Made by a program: the position numbers and the translations under genes
Notes under the pieces: model-generated
What the model saw: only the letters and a program-made list of their open reading frames with translations
The model's database searches: none
Told to the model about the DNA's origin: nothing
Shown: piece by piece, positions 34,455 to 41,649 of the stretch
Position numbering within the stretch: position 1 is the first letter of the stretch
How the letters are laid out: each line of letters opens with the position of its first letter
Source: Rhodobacteraceae bacterium UBA6213
Lineage (GTDB): Bacteria; Pseudomonadota; Alphaproteobacteria; Rhodobacterales; Rhodobacteraceae
Direction of reading: 5' to 3'
Assembly (NCBI GenBank): GCA_002421605.1
Contig: DISJ01000018.1
Location: 62,001-126,000, forward strand
DNA: 64,000 nt

Positions 34455-35410
34455 CAGCGCACCCCTTCGGTTTCATGCGGCAGTTTCGTGCGACGGCAGT
34501 TTTCGTCGTAGCGTTCCAGCGCCACGCGCTCTTCCGCCTTGTAACGCTTGAGCCGCAGCATCAGATCGTCAAAGTCTACCTTGTGACCGTCAAAGTCGGG
34601 GCCATCGACGCAGGCAAAGCGGATACGGTCATCAACCTTGACGCGGCAGCCGCCGCACATGCCGGTGCCATCGACCATGATGGGATTCAGGCTGACCATG
34701 GTTTTTACTCTGTAGGGGCGAGTTGTTTCGACGCAGCCCTTCATCATGATTGGCGGGCCGATCACCACCACCTCATCGACATCGACATGCGCCTGAAGTG
34801 CCTGTGTGATGCCAAGCGTCACCAGACCCTTGATACCTACCGAGCCGTCGTCGGTGCAGATGATAAATTCATCGCAGACCGCGCGGAACTTATCGTCCCA
34901 AAAGACCAGATCCTTGTTACGAAACCCGACCACGCCGATGACATAGGCCCCTGCTTCCTTGTAGGCGCGAGCTTGCGGGTAGATTGGCGCCACGCCAAGC
35001 CCGCCGCCCACACAAATCACCTTCTTCGCGCCTGAGGTGTGGCTTGGCACGCCCATCGGGCCAACCAGACCAAAAAGCGTATCGCCCTCGTGCAGGTTGG
35101 CCTGCATCGCGCGCGTTGATTTGCCCACCGCCTGCACCACCAGCGTCACCGTGCCGCGTTCGCGGTCAAAGTCGGCGATAGTCAGCGGCACCCGCTCGCC
35201 GTGGTCGTCGAGGATGACGATCACGAACTGGCCGGGCTTGGCGGCGCGCGCCAGTACCGGGTGCTCGACCTCGAGCAGAAAGGTGACATCCGAAAAGTCG
35301 GTGCGCGTTAGAATTGGAAAACCCTTAGAGCGGATATCTTCGAAAGGATTTGCTCCGGAGGGGTCGCTTTGGATCGCCCCGGGTGCACCTGCGTCGTCGT
35401 GGTCGGTCAT
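34454..35410 (-). CDS. NfnA/SudB-like FAD and [2Fe-2S] subunit (318 aa)
   Basis: First gene of the operon. FAD/NAD-binding FNR-type domain: VEHPVLARAAKPGQFVIVIL, ERVPLTIADFDRERGTVTLV, VGPMGVPSHTSGAKKVICVG with GGGLGVAPIYPQARAYKEAG; then the [2Fe-2S] domain with GTGMCGGCRVKVDDRIRFAC and VDGPDFDGHKVDF, typical of NfnA, SudB and dihydroorotate dehydrogenase electron-transfer subunits. The ATG at 35410 lies 55 bases downstream of a perfect FNR-type box. A short N-terminal extension of about 25 residues (to about DIRSKG) is unlike the usual start and may be dispensable. Confidence 0.88.
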   Translation of the reverse strand: MTDHDDAGAPGAIQSDPSGANPFEDIRSKGFPILTRTDFSDVTFLLEVEHPVLARAAKPGQFVIVILDDHGERVPLTIADFDRERGTVTLVVQAVGKSTRAMQANLHEGDTLFGLVGPMGVPSHTSGAKKVICVGGGLGVAPIYPQARAYKEAGAYVIGVVGFRNKDLVFWDDKFRAVCDEFIICTDDGSVGIKGLVTLGITQALQAHVDVDEVVVIGPPIMMKGCVETTRPYRVKTMVSLNPIMVDGTGMCGGCRVKVDDRIRFACVDGPDFDGHKVDFDDLMLRLKRYKAEERVALERYDENCRRTKLPHETEGVR

Positions 35411-35464
35411 AGAACGCCCCCCGCATGAATTGGGCGGACCCTACGCCGATATCCCTACGCTTCC

Positions 35465-35478
35465 TTGATCTGCATCAA
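35465..35478. promoter_or_regulatory. FNR/FnrL-type binding site
   Basis: TTGAT-CTGC-ATCAA is a perfect match to the FNR-family consensus TTGAT-N4-ATCAA. It lies 55 bases upstream of the first gene of the minus-strand redox operon and 161 bases upstream of the plus-strand cytochrome gene. FnrL in Rhodobacteraceae activates many anaerobic genes from such sites. The position near the minus-strand start fits an activator site for that operon. Confidence 0.85.
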
Positions 35479-35638
35479 TGGCTGAACGCTTGGGCAGAAC
35501 GTCGCAGGGCTTGCTCGGTTAAAGTGCAGAGCACGAAACGACAGGCTGCGGCATAAATACACAATTCATATACATCTAAATAGTGTAAGGCTTTCGGCGC
35601 GATAAGCAGCCGTGCTGGCGCGTTGCAAGGGGAACAAG

Positions 35639-36220
35639 ATGAGAAATTCTTTCAGTTCAGTAACGACAGGCGGGGTTCTGGCGGTTCTGGGTGCCTTGGT
35701 ACTAGGATTTCCCGCACAGGCGCAAACTGCGCAAACTACAGACCTTGTCGCGCAGGGCAAGGAAATCTTTGAAACCGGTGTGGCTGGGCTGCCTTGCACA
35801 GCGTGCCATGGCGAAGACCAGACAGCACTTGTCGGCCCGGTTATCGAGGGTGGCACGGTGCAGATGGTGCACACTGCACTCGCCAGCGTTGATGCGATGA
35901 GTTCGCTTTCGCTCAGTTTGCCACAGATGGTTGCGGTTTCGGCCTATCTGCAATCACTGACGCCAGCGTCGACGAGCATGCCGATGACCGCGCTGGAAGA
36001 GGAGGGCAAGGCGCTTTACGAATCGTCTGATGGCAAAATTGGTTGCGCGGATTGCCACGGCCATGACCAGACCGCTCTTGTTGCACCCGATCTGACCGGC
36101 ACCACGGTAGCTGAAGTGCACGCGGTTGTAGGTCAGATCGAAGAGATGGAAGGGCTGACGCTGACGCTGCCGCAAATGGTCGCGGTGGCGGCTTATCTCG
36201 ACTATGTCGCATCGAAATAG
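35639..36220 (+). CDS. Periplasmic diheme cytochrome c, copy 1 (193 aa)
   Basis: ATG at 35639 with AGGGGAAC upstream; an in-frame start at 35612 is less likely. A signal peptide (TGGVLAVLGALVLGFPAQAQ) is followed by two c-type domains: LPCTACHGEDQTALVGPVIE and IGCADCHGHDQTALVAPDLT, each with CxxCH, separated by a helical region. Each half has a following LPQMVAV segment whose Met could be the sixth ligand. It lies upstream of a paralogue at 36505 and beside an FNR-regulated operon. Role as electron carrier is inferred. Confidence 0.88.
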   Translation: MRNSFSSVTTGGVLAVLGALVLGFPAQAQTAQTTDLVAQGKEIFETGVAGLPCTACHGEDQTALVGPVIEGGTVQMVHTALASVDAMSSLSLSLPQMVAVSAYLQSLTPASTSMPMTALEEEGKALYESSDGKIGCADCHGHDQTALVAPDLTGTTVAEVHAVVGQIEEMEGLTLTLPQMVAVAAYLDYVASK

Positions 36221-36311
36221 GCAGGTTTCCGAAAAGGCAGCGCGTTGAAATGGGTCTGCAGGCGCGCTCGAGTCGTATTTACATATTTAGTATTCATAAT
36301 TGATATGAGTC

Positions 36312-36491
36312 ATGGCGTGTCCAGAATACCTGCCGCAAGGTAAAGCTGTCGGCTGGCGCGTCGTCGTCGAGCCGTCCGACTCTTTTCGTGCGGGCCGTGT
36401 CGCTCGCCGCTCGCGGGTGCCGCAGGTCGGTGGGGTGATTGGCTTCTTGCTGGGTCTCGGCGGTTACGCCCTTGGCTGCGCCGCCCCTTGA
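36312..36491 (+). CDS. Small putative membrane protein between the diheme cytochromes (59 aa)
   Basis: ATG at 36312 to TGA at 36491, directly before the ribosome binding site of the next gene (13 bases). The product has a polar, Arg-rich N-terminus and a hydrophobic C-terminal stretch, VGGVIGFLLGLGGYALGCAA, which could be a membrane anchor. There is no good ribosome binding site before the start. It is too short and compositionally ambiguous to be sure, but it is in phase with coding density and fills the gap. Confidence 0.35.
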   Translation: MACPEYLPQGKAVGWRVVVEPSDSFRAGRVARRSRVPQVGGVIGFLLGLGGYALGCAAP

Positions 36492-36504
36492 AAAGGAGGA
36501 CGCC

Positions 36505-37125
36505 ATGATTTTTGACCAAATGCGTTTTGCAAAGATTTCGACAACCGCCATTGCGCTATGTCTGGCTGGCGCTACGGCGGCTTGGGCGCAGACCGCGCCT
36601 GACGCCGACATGATCGCCAAGGGCAAGGCGATTTTTGACGCCGGCGTAGGGGGCATTCCCTGCACGGCCTGCCACGGCGAGGATCAGACCTCGATCATTG
36701 GTCCGACGATTACAGGGGATGACGCGGGCATGGTGCACGCGGCGCTTGCCAAAGTAGGCGCGATGCAATCGCTGACTTTGACCGATGAAGACATCGCGGC
36801 GGTTTCAGCCTATCTGACCTCGTCGGGTGGCGCGACTGTTATGGTAACCTCGGTTGCAGGGGCCGTGCCGGTCACCACCGCGCAAAACGCGATGAAACTT
36901 GCGGCGGATGGTAAGGAAATCTTTGAATCCGGCCCAGACGGCGTGGGCTGCAAGGAATGCCACGGCCACGACGCCACCATCTTGGTTGCGCCGAACCTTG
37001 GCGGCAAGTCTGCGATGGAGGTACACGCAGCACTCGTCGTAATCGACGGGATGCAGGGGCTTGAACTTTCAGCTGACGATGTGAAGGCCGTTGCAGCTTA
37101 TCTTACGCAACAAGCTGGCAAATAA
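36505..37125 (+). CDS. Periplasmic diheme cytochrome c, copy 2 (206 aa)
   Basis: ATG at 36505 has AAAGGAGG upstream. Signal peptide AIALCLAGATAAWAQTAPDA, then two domains, IPCTACHGEDQTSIIGPTIT and VGCKECHGHDATILVAPNLG. It matches the 35639 product domain for domain (Q-T-P.., GKAIFDAGVGGIPCTACHG versus GKEIFETGVAGLPCTACHG), so the two are recent paralogues. A short insert between the domains (VTSVAGAVPVTTAQNAMKLA) makes it longer. Confidence 0.88.
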   Translation: MIFDQMRFAKISTTAIALCLAGATAAWAQTAPDADMIAKGKAIFDAGVGGIPCTACHGEDQTSIIGPTITGDDAGMVHAALAKVGAMQSLTLTDEDIAAVSAYLTSSGGATVMVTSVAGAVPVTTAQNAMKLAADGKEIFESGPDGVGCKECHGHDATILVAPNLGGKSAMEVHAALVVIDGMQGLELSADDVKAVAAYLTQQAGK

Positions 37126-37132
37126 CACGTTT

Positions 37133-37164
37133 CTGCGCCCGGCGGCCACAGCCGCCGGGCGCAG
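37133..37164. terminator. Strong hairpin between convergent genes
   Basis: A 14-base perfect stem (CTGCGCCCGGCGGC with GCCGCCGGGCGCAG) around a CACA loop, between the cytochrome gene on the plus strand and the membrane protein on the minus strand. No T-run follows on either side, so it may be Rho-dependent or only an RNA-stabilising hairpin. Confidence 0.6.
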
Positions 37165-37170
37165 CTATGT

Positions 37171-38142
37171 TCACCCGGCGTCTTTTTCTGCGGGTGTTGC
37201 GCCTACCCATGACGCCGCCTTTTCGCCCATCTTGCGGAACTTGTCAGAGGCGCGCGTCAGCTTTGCCTCCCATTCCGGATCAGGGGTCTGGCCTTCGGTC
37301 AGTTTGAAGAAAGCCTGCAACATGCAGGCGATGGCGAAGGGTTCAATCAGCGCTGCTTTTGCCGCCCATGCGAACAAAAGCGCAAATACCACGCCACCCG
37401 CCGCGATATTGCCGGGCATCAGATACACCACGGCTGCCGCGGGGGCGAGCATCACCACAAATACCGCGAACGACAGCGCATAGACGATCGCTGTCAGCCA
37501 GACGGCGTTGATCATGATCGGTTTGGCGTTCTGCCCGTAAAGCACCAGCGCCTCGCGTGCCGAGGCGTAGGGGTTATCTGATTTTGTGCGGATCGCCTGC
37601 GCCAGCATCACCTCGTCCAGCAACCCCACCGCAACGCGCAGATAGGCGCGCACCAACCCCATGATCTTGTCCAGCCCCGGTATCGGCACGAGGTGCAAAA
37701 GACCCTGCACCAGCCCGGTAATCAGCCGCAGCACGCCTTTGATGAGCCGGTCGAGCAGAAATAGCGCCGAGGCTTGTCCGAAGCGCGCAGTTACCACGGC
37801 GCGGGCATGTTCGATTTGGCCACGGCCTTGTGGTAGCGTGCCACCCTGCAGCAATTCAACCATCACCGCGATATGGCCCGCCTTGACGATATACAGCAGA
37901 TAGTCGCGCAGAAAGAACAGCACCCCCGCCACGCTGACAAAACCGATGAGCCCGCCCCAGAAGGTTGTTGAAGCGCGAAACTCTTCATCACCAAATCCGC
38001 CGATGCCCCAGCCAACGCCCGCGCCGGTACCCGTGGCGATGATGTAGGCGGCAGTGATTGCAAAATAGACGATCATGCGAAAGATCACGAAAGGCGCGGT
38101 TTGGCGCATCAGGCCAAGCCCGCGCGATATACTGAAATCCAT
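37171..38142 (-). CDS. Multi-pass membrane protein of unknown function (323 aa)
   Basis: The ATG at 38142 has GGGGAGA five bases upstream; an in-frame ATG at 38169 lacks one. About six or seven hydrophobic segments are visible, among them FVIFRMIVYFAITAAYIIAT, FWGGLIGFVSVAGVLFFLRD, LTAIVYALSFAVFVVMLAPA and ALLFAWAAKAALIEPFAIAC. The C-terminal tail is cytoplasmic and charged (DPEWEAKLTRASDKFRKMGE). I do not recognise the family. It is flanked by cytochrome genes on both sides, divergently from the octaheme gene. Confidence 0.7.
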   Translation of the reverse strand: MDFSISRGLGLMRQTAPFVIFRMIVYFAITAAYIIATGTGAGVGWGIGGFGDEEFRASTTFWGGLIGFVSVAGVLFFLRDYLLYIVKAGHIAVMVELLQGGTLPQGRGQIEHARAVVTARFGQASALFLLDRLIKGVLRLITGLVQGLLHLVPIPGLDKIMGLVRAYLRVAVGLLDEVMLAQAIRTKSDNPYASAREALVLYGQNAKPIMINAVWLTAIVYALSFAVFVVMLAPAAAVVYLMPGNIAAGGVVFALLFAWAAKAALIEPFAIACMLQAFFKLTEGQTPDPEWEAKLTRASDKFRKMGEKAASWVGATPAEKDAG

Positions 38143-38393
38143 CGTTCTCCCCATTTTCTTGACGGACAAATCCGCGCCCGCAGCGCAAGTCTAGCGCGGA
38201 ATATTCATTAGACGCAGCAAAATGCGATCGCCCGGCGATTCGAGGCGGTTAGGTGTGAAAGTTGCGGCGCAAGTGGGCGCGGGTGCGACAGAATGTCCTG
38301 CCGTAAGGGCAATTTGGTGTTTGTCGCCAAAGATGCCTTGGCGTTAAACCAATAACAGGGAGTGATCTATTCATACGTCAGGGCGGAGGCTTT

Positions 38394-40052
38394 ATGGCAC
38401 AGCGCGCGTGGGCAATAGCGGCGCTTTTTTCAGCGTCATTTTTGTGGGCAGGGGGCGTTTGGGCGCAAACCGGCATGGAGTCGATCGTACCGCAACTTAG
38501 CGGCACGACTGCTGACCATTCCAAGTTCGAGGTGCTGCGAAAACCCTTCGCTTCTGGGCCAGAGGTCACGCAGGCCTGCCTGAGTTGCCATACCGAGGCG
38601 TCAGACCAGGTCATGCACACGGTGCACTGGCAGTGGGAATATACGCAGCCTGAAACCGGGCAGATCCTTGGCAAATCGAATGTCATCAACTCGTTCTGCG
38701 GCAACGTCGCGGGCAACGAGGCGCGTTGCACGTCGTGCCACGCGGGCTATGGCTGGACCGATGTACGCCAACCAGCGCCTGACGATCCGACTCAGGTTGA
38801 TTGCCTTGCCTGCCACGACACCTCTGGCCAATACGCCAAGCAAGATAATCAGGCGGGCAATCCGCCGCTTGATCCGGTCACACCGGGCGCCAAGACCATA
38901 ACGGGGGCGCTTGCATGGCCAGTGAACCTGTCCGAAGCGGCGCAATCGGTTGGCATGCCCACCAATGAAAACTGCGGCAACTGCCACTTCTACGGAGGTG
39001 GTGGCGACAACGTGAAACACGGCGACCTAAGTTCTGTGCTGTTTGACCCGCCGCTAGCTGTTGATGTGCACATGTCGAGCGACGGCGCCAACATGACCTG
39101 TGTTGATTGCCACGTCACCGAAGACCACGTCATCAACGGCAGCCGTTATGACACCAACGTGTCCGATCCGCACGCAGATACGCGCGCGCCGGGGGCAGCC
39201 TCGGATGTTGCCGCCTGCGATTCTTGCCATACCGCTACGCCGCACGGCAATTCCGTAGTGGGGCTGAAGCTGAACGATCACACCGACCGCGTGGCTTGCG
39301 AAAGCTGCCACATCCCAGCCTTTGCGCGCGGAGGCGTTGCCACCAAGACGCTGTGGGATTGGTCAACCGCCGGGCGACTTACGGCCGAGGGCAAGCCGAT
39401 CACCGAGAACGGCTACACCCAAGGCAATGGCGTTGAGCGTGGTCTTTACCTTTCGACCAAGGGCGACTTTGCCTGGGGCGAAAACGTGGTGCCTTATTAC
39501 GCTTGGTTCGACGGCAACGTGAGCTACAGCCAGCCCGATGAGGCAATTAATCCGAGCGCGCGTGTCGAAATCAACAGCCTGCACGGCGACGCCGGAGATG
39601 CCGCCTCGCGGATCTTCCCGTTCAAGCGGATGGAGGGGCGGCAGGCCTATGATACCATCTCGAACCGGCTGGCCTTCAATCTGGTCTACGGGCCCAAAAG
39701 CGATACTGCCTTCTGGACCAATTTTGATTGGGCAAAATCGCTGCAGGCCGGTGCCGACTATGTTGGCGATGACTATTCGGGCAGCTACGGCTTTATTGAC
39801 ACCTACATGTACTGGCCGATCACCCACATGGTGGCACCCGCCCGCGACGCTCTCGATTGCGTCGAATGCCATAAGAGCGACGGCCGTATGGCCATGATCG
39901 CCGGCGTCTATGTGCCCGCCGGCGGCATGGGGCTGGGTGGAAAGCTTGGCATACTGATCTTCGTGCTGGGCGCGTTGGGCGTGGTCGGCCACGCGGCGCT
40001 TCGCATGGTCGGGGTTGCTCGCCGCAAGAACAAAGGGGCGAAACATGGCTGA
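38394..40052 (+). CDS. Octaheme tetrathionate-reductase-like cytochrome c, membrane-anchored (552 aa)
   Basis: ATG has GGAGG upstream and a signal peptide follows (AIAALFSASFLWAGGVWAQT). Eight CxxCH haem sites are visible: CLSCH, CTSCH, CLACH, CGNCH, CVDCH, CDSCH, CESCH and CVECH. The segment GGGGDNVKHGDLSSVLFDPP has the OTR-type Lys-His environment, where Lys is the unusual haem ligand. A C-terminal hydrophobic segment (GILIFVLGALGVVGHAALRM) anchors it, unlike soluble Shewanella OTR. The family reduces tetrathionate, nitrite or hydroxylamine in vitro; the true substrate here is open. It overlaps the following cytochrome b gene. Confidence 0.9.
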   Translation: MAQRAWAIAALFSASFLWAGGVWAQTGMESIVPQLSGTTADHSKFEVLRKPFASGPEVTQACLSCHTEASDQVMHTVHWQWEYTQPETGQILGKSNVINSFCGNVAGNEARCTSCHAGYGWTDVRQPAPDDPTQVDCLACHDTSGQYAKQDNQAGNPPLDPVTPGAKTITGALAWPVNLSEAAQSVGMPTNENCGNCHFYGGGGDNVKHGDLSSVLFDPPLAVDVHMSSDGANMTCVDCHVTEDHVINGSRYDTNVSDPHADTRAPGAASDVAACDSCHTATPHGNSVVGLKLNDHTDRVACESCHIPAFARGGVATKTLWDWSTAGRLTAEGKPITENGYTQGNGVERGLYLSTKGDFAWGENVVPYYAWFDGNVSYSQPDEAINPSARVEINSLHGDAGDAASRIFPFKRMEGRQAYDTISNRLAFNLVYGPKSDTAFWTNFDWAKSLQAGADYVGDDYSGSYGFIDTYMYWPITHMVAPARDALDCVECHKSDGRMAMIAGVYVPAGGMGLGGKLGILIFVLGALGVVGHAALRMVGVARRKNKGAKHG

Positions 40053-40704
40053 ACGTCTGGTCAAGGTTTATTCGCGGTTCAACCGCATCTGGCACTGGCT
40101 GCAGGTGGTCTTGATCTTGATGCTATTTTTCACTGGCACTCGGATCATGGGGCTGCACACGCTGATCCCGTTTGAAGGCGCGGTAACATTGCACACGTTG
40201 TCGGCGCTGGTGCTGCTGGTGCTTTGGGCGTTCGCCACTTTCTGGTTGTTTACCACCGAAAACTGGAAGCAGTTCATTCCCCGCTACAAGGGCTTGCCAC
40301 AGGTGATCCGCTTTTATGCTTGGGGTGTGTTCAGAGGGGAAGAGCATCCCTATCAGAAAGCCTATCACCGCCGTCACAACCCGCTGCAGGCGCTGACCTA
40401 CCTCGCGCTAAAGATCGTGCTGTTTCCAGCAATCTGGATGTCGGGGCTGGCCTACCTGCTCTATACGTTCTGGTCACCGCTCGACGATCAAAGCTTCTGG
40501 CTGATGGTGGTTGCCAATATCCATATCCTCGCGGCGTTCTCGGTGGCCACGTTTGTGCTGCTGCATGTCTATCTACTGACTATCGGAGGTTTCCGTGTTC
40601 ACGTGCGCCCGATGATCTCGGGTTTTGAAGAGGTCGAGGTTTCTGCCGAGGCCGAAGCCTATTTCGCTGCTGAAAAGCCCGAGCGTCTGAAGGCCGAAGG
40701 CTGA
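40045..40704 (+). CDS. Cytochrome b561-type diheme quinol-linked membrane subunit (219 aa)
   Basis: ATG at 40045, overlapping the octaheme gene by eight bases. Four hydrophobic segments: WLQVVLILMLFFTGTRIMGL, LSALVLLVLWAFATFWLFTT, LALKIVLFPAIWMSGLAYLL and NIHILAAFSVATFVLLHVYL, with His residues (HWLQ, HTLS, NIHI, LLHVYL) placed to bind two b haems. It resembles thiosulfate or formate-type cytochrome b subunits and probably hands quinol electrons to the octaheme protein. C-terminus is acidic. Confidence 0.88.
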   Translation: MAERLVKVYSRFNRIWHWLQVVLILMLFFTGTRIMGLHTLIPFEGAVTLHTLSALVLLVLWAFATFWLFTTENWKQFIPRYKGLPQVIRFYAWGVFRGEEHPYQKAYHRRHNPLQALTYLALKIVLFPAIWMSGLAYLLYTFWSPLDDQSFWLMVVANIHILAAFSVATFVLLHVYLLTIGGFRVHVRPMISGFEEVEVSAEAEAYFAAEKPERLKAEG

Positions 40705-40727
40705 CGCTCAGCTACCTGTTGAAATGC

Positions 40728-40753
40728 AAAAGCGCCGCAAAAGCGGCGCTTTT
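40728..40753. terminator. Bidirectional terminator
   Basis: AAAAGCGCCGC and GCGGCGCTTTT form an 11-base stem around AAAA. The T-run and A-run make it work for the cytochrome b gene on the plus strand and the DUF882 gene on the minus strand. Confidence 0.85.
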
Positions 40754-40776
40754 CATTTGGTGCAAGGGGGTAGGGG

Positions 40777-41337
40777 TCAACCGCCCCAAGTGCGCAGCGG
40801 GCCGCAATCCATATGCACGAAGTTCGATCTGCTGTATTTGCCCACACCCCCGGCATTGCAGCTGGCCGCGGCTCGGTAGATCTGCGACACCGTGCGCCCA
40901 TCCACGCGCAGGTCGGCGGCTTGGCCTTGGATGTGCAGTGAGTTTTTGGCCACGCCGCTTGAGGAGCGACGCATCGCGTCGTTGGTGGCTTGCGAGCGGT
41001 AGCCGGAAAGCATGTTGTAGGGGGTCGAGGTTTCAAGCAACCGGTGCGAAGCGGCGGCAATGTCAATGGTGCGTGCGTCGATCGATTTCACTTCGTTGCT
41101 GCGCACGTCGCGCATGAAGCGGCTGATTTCGGCCATCGCTTCTTTGATGTACTCGCCTTCGACCCAGTAAACCATGTCGATAGATTCGCCAGTACGGCCC
41201 GAAAACATGCTGATGCGGCGGATATCACCTGCGCCTTTGAGAAAACCGAAAGCCTTGCTGGAGGTGGGTGCCGCGACAACCATTGTTGCCGCAAAGGCGC
41301 CAATAAGGCCTCGCCGGGTCATTACCGAAGTCATCAT
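40777..41337 (-). CDS. DUF882/YcbK-type peptidase M15-like protein with Tat-like signal (186 aa)
   Basis: The N-terminus MMTSVMTRRGLIGAFAATMV contains TRRGLIG, a twin-Arg-like pattern followed by a hydrophobic stretch; ATGs at 41337 and 41334 compete. The body has SGYRSQATNDAMRRSSSGVA and HIQGQAADLRVDGRTVSQIY and FVHMDCGPLRTW, which keep the metal-binding His-Asp-His of the M15 D,D- or L,D-carboxypeptidase fold. Members such as YcbK act on peptidoglycan. It is divergent from the L,D-transpeptidase gene, with a joint promoter region. Confidence 0.85.
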   Translation of the reverse strand: MMTSVMTRRGLIGAFAATMVVAAPTSSKAFGFLKGAGDIRRISMFSGRTGESIDMVYWVEGEYIKEAMAEISRFMRDVRSNEVKSIDARTIDIAAASHRLLETSTPYNMLSGYRSQATNDAMRRSSSGVAKNSLHIQGQAADLRVDGRTVSQIYRAAASCNAGGVGKYSRSNFVHMDCGPLRTWGG

Positions 41338-41649
41338 TTCGTCAGCCTGTCCCAAGTTTACCGTATTTACCAACGGCTTGACCGATTGAGTTCACTCAAC
41401 TACCCGGACTTTATTACACAATCTGATTCGCCTTCCAACAGCGGATTTGTCGCACAAGCGAAATATCGTTAAGTATCGGCTACTTTTTGCCGAAAGGGGC
41501 AGTCTGTTGCACCGCTGCATCGCGTTGGCCGTCGTTGGCATTTTCAACATCGACGCGCACATGATTGTGCGCATCCGGGGGTGGACAGGGATGGTGTTTT
41601 GCTTGAATCTCCACCGGATTGACAGGTTTTTTGCGAGGCTTTGGCGGTG
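41338..41649. promoter_or_regulatory. Divergent promoter region with a TTGAG-N4-CTCAA palindrome
   Basis: About 310 bases between two divergent cell-wall genes. At 41386-41399 TTGAG-TTCA-CTCAA forms two perfect 5-base arms; it resembles an FNR box with the fifth position changed from T to G and from A to C, so I do not call it an FNR site. It may bind another dimeric regulator. Otherwise I see no gene. Confidence 0.4.

Noticed and set aside
36300..36313. TTGAT-N4-GTCAT as a second FNR box
   Set aside because: The second arm matches only three of five bases, so I do not call it.
38337..38351. TTGG-N7-CCAA palindrome upstream of the octaheme gene
   Set aside because: Four-base arms around seven bases are expected by chance; no supporting copy seen.
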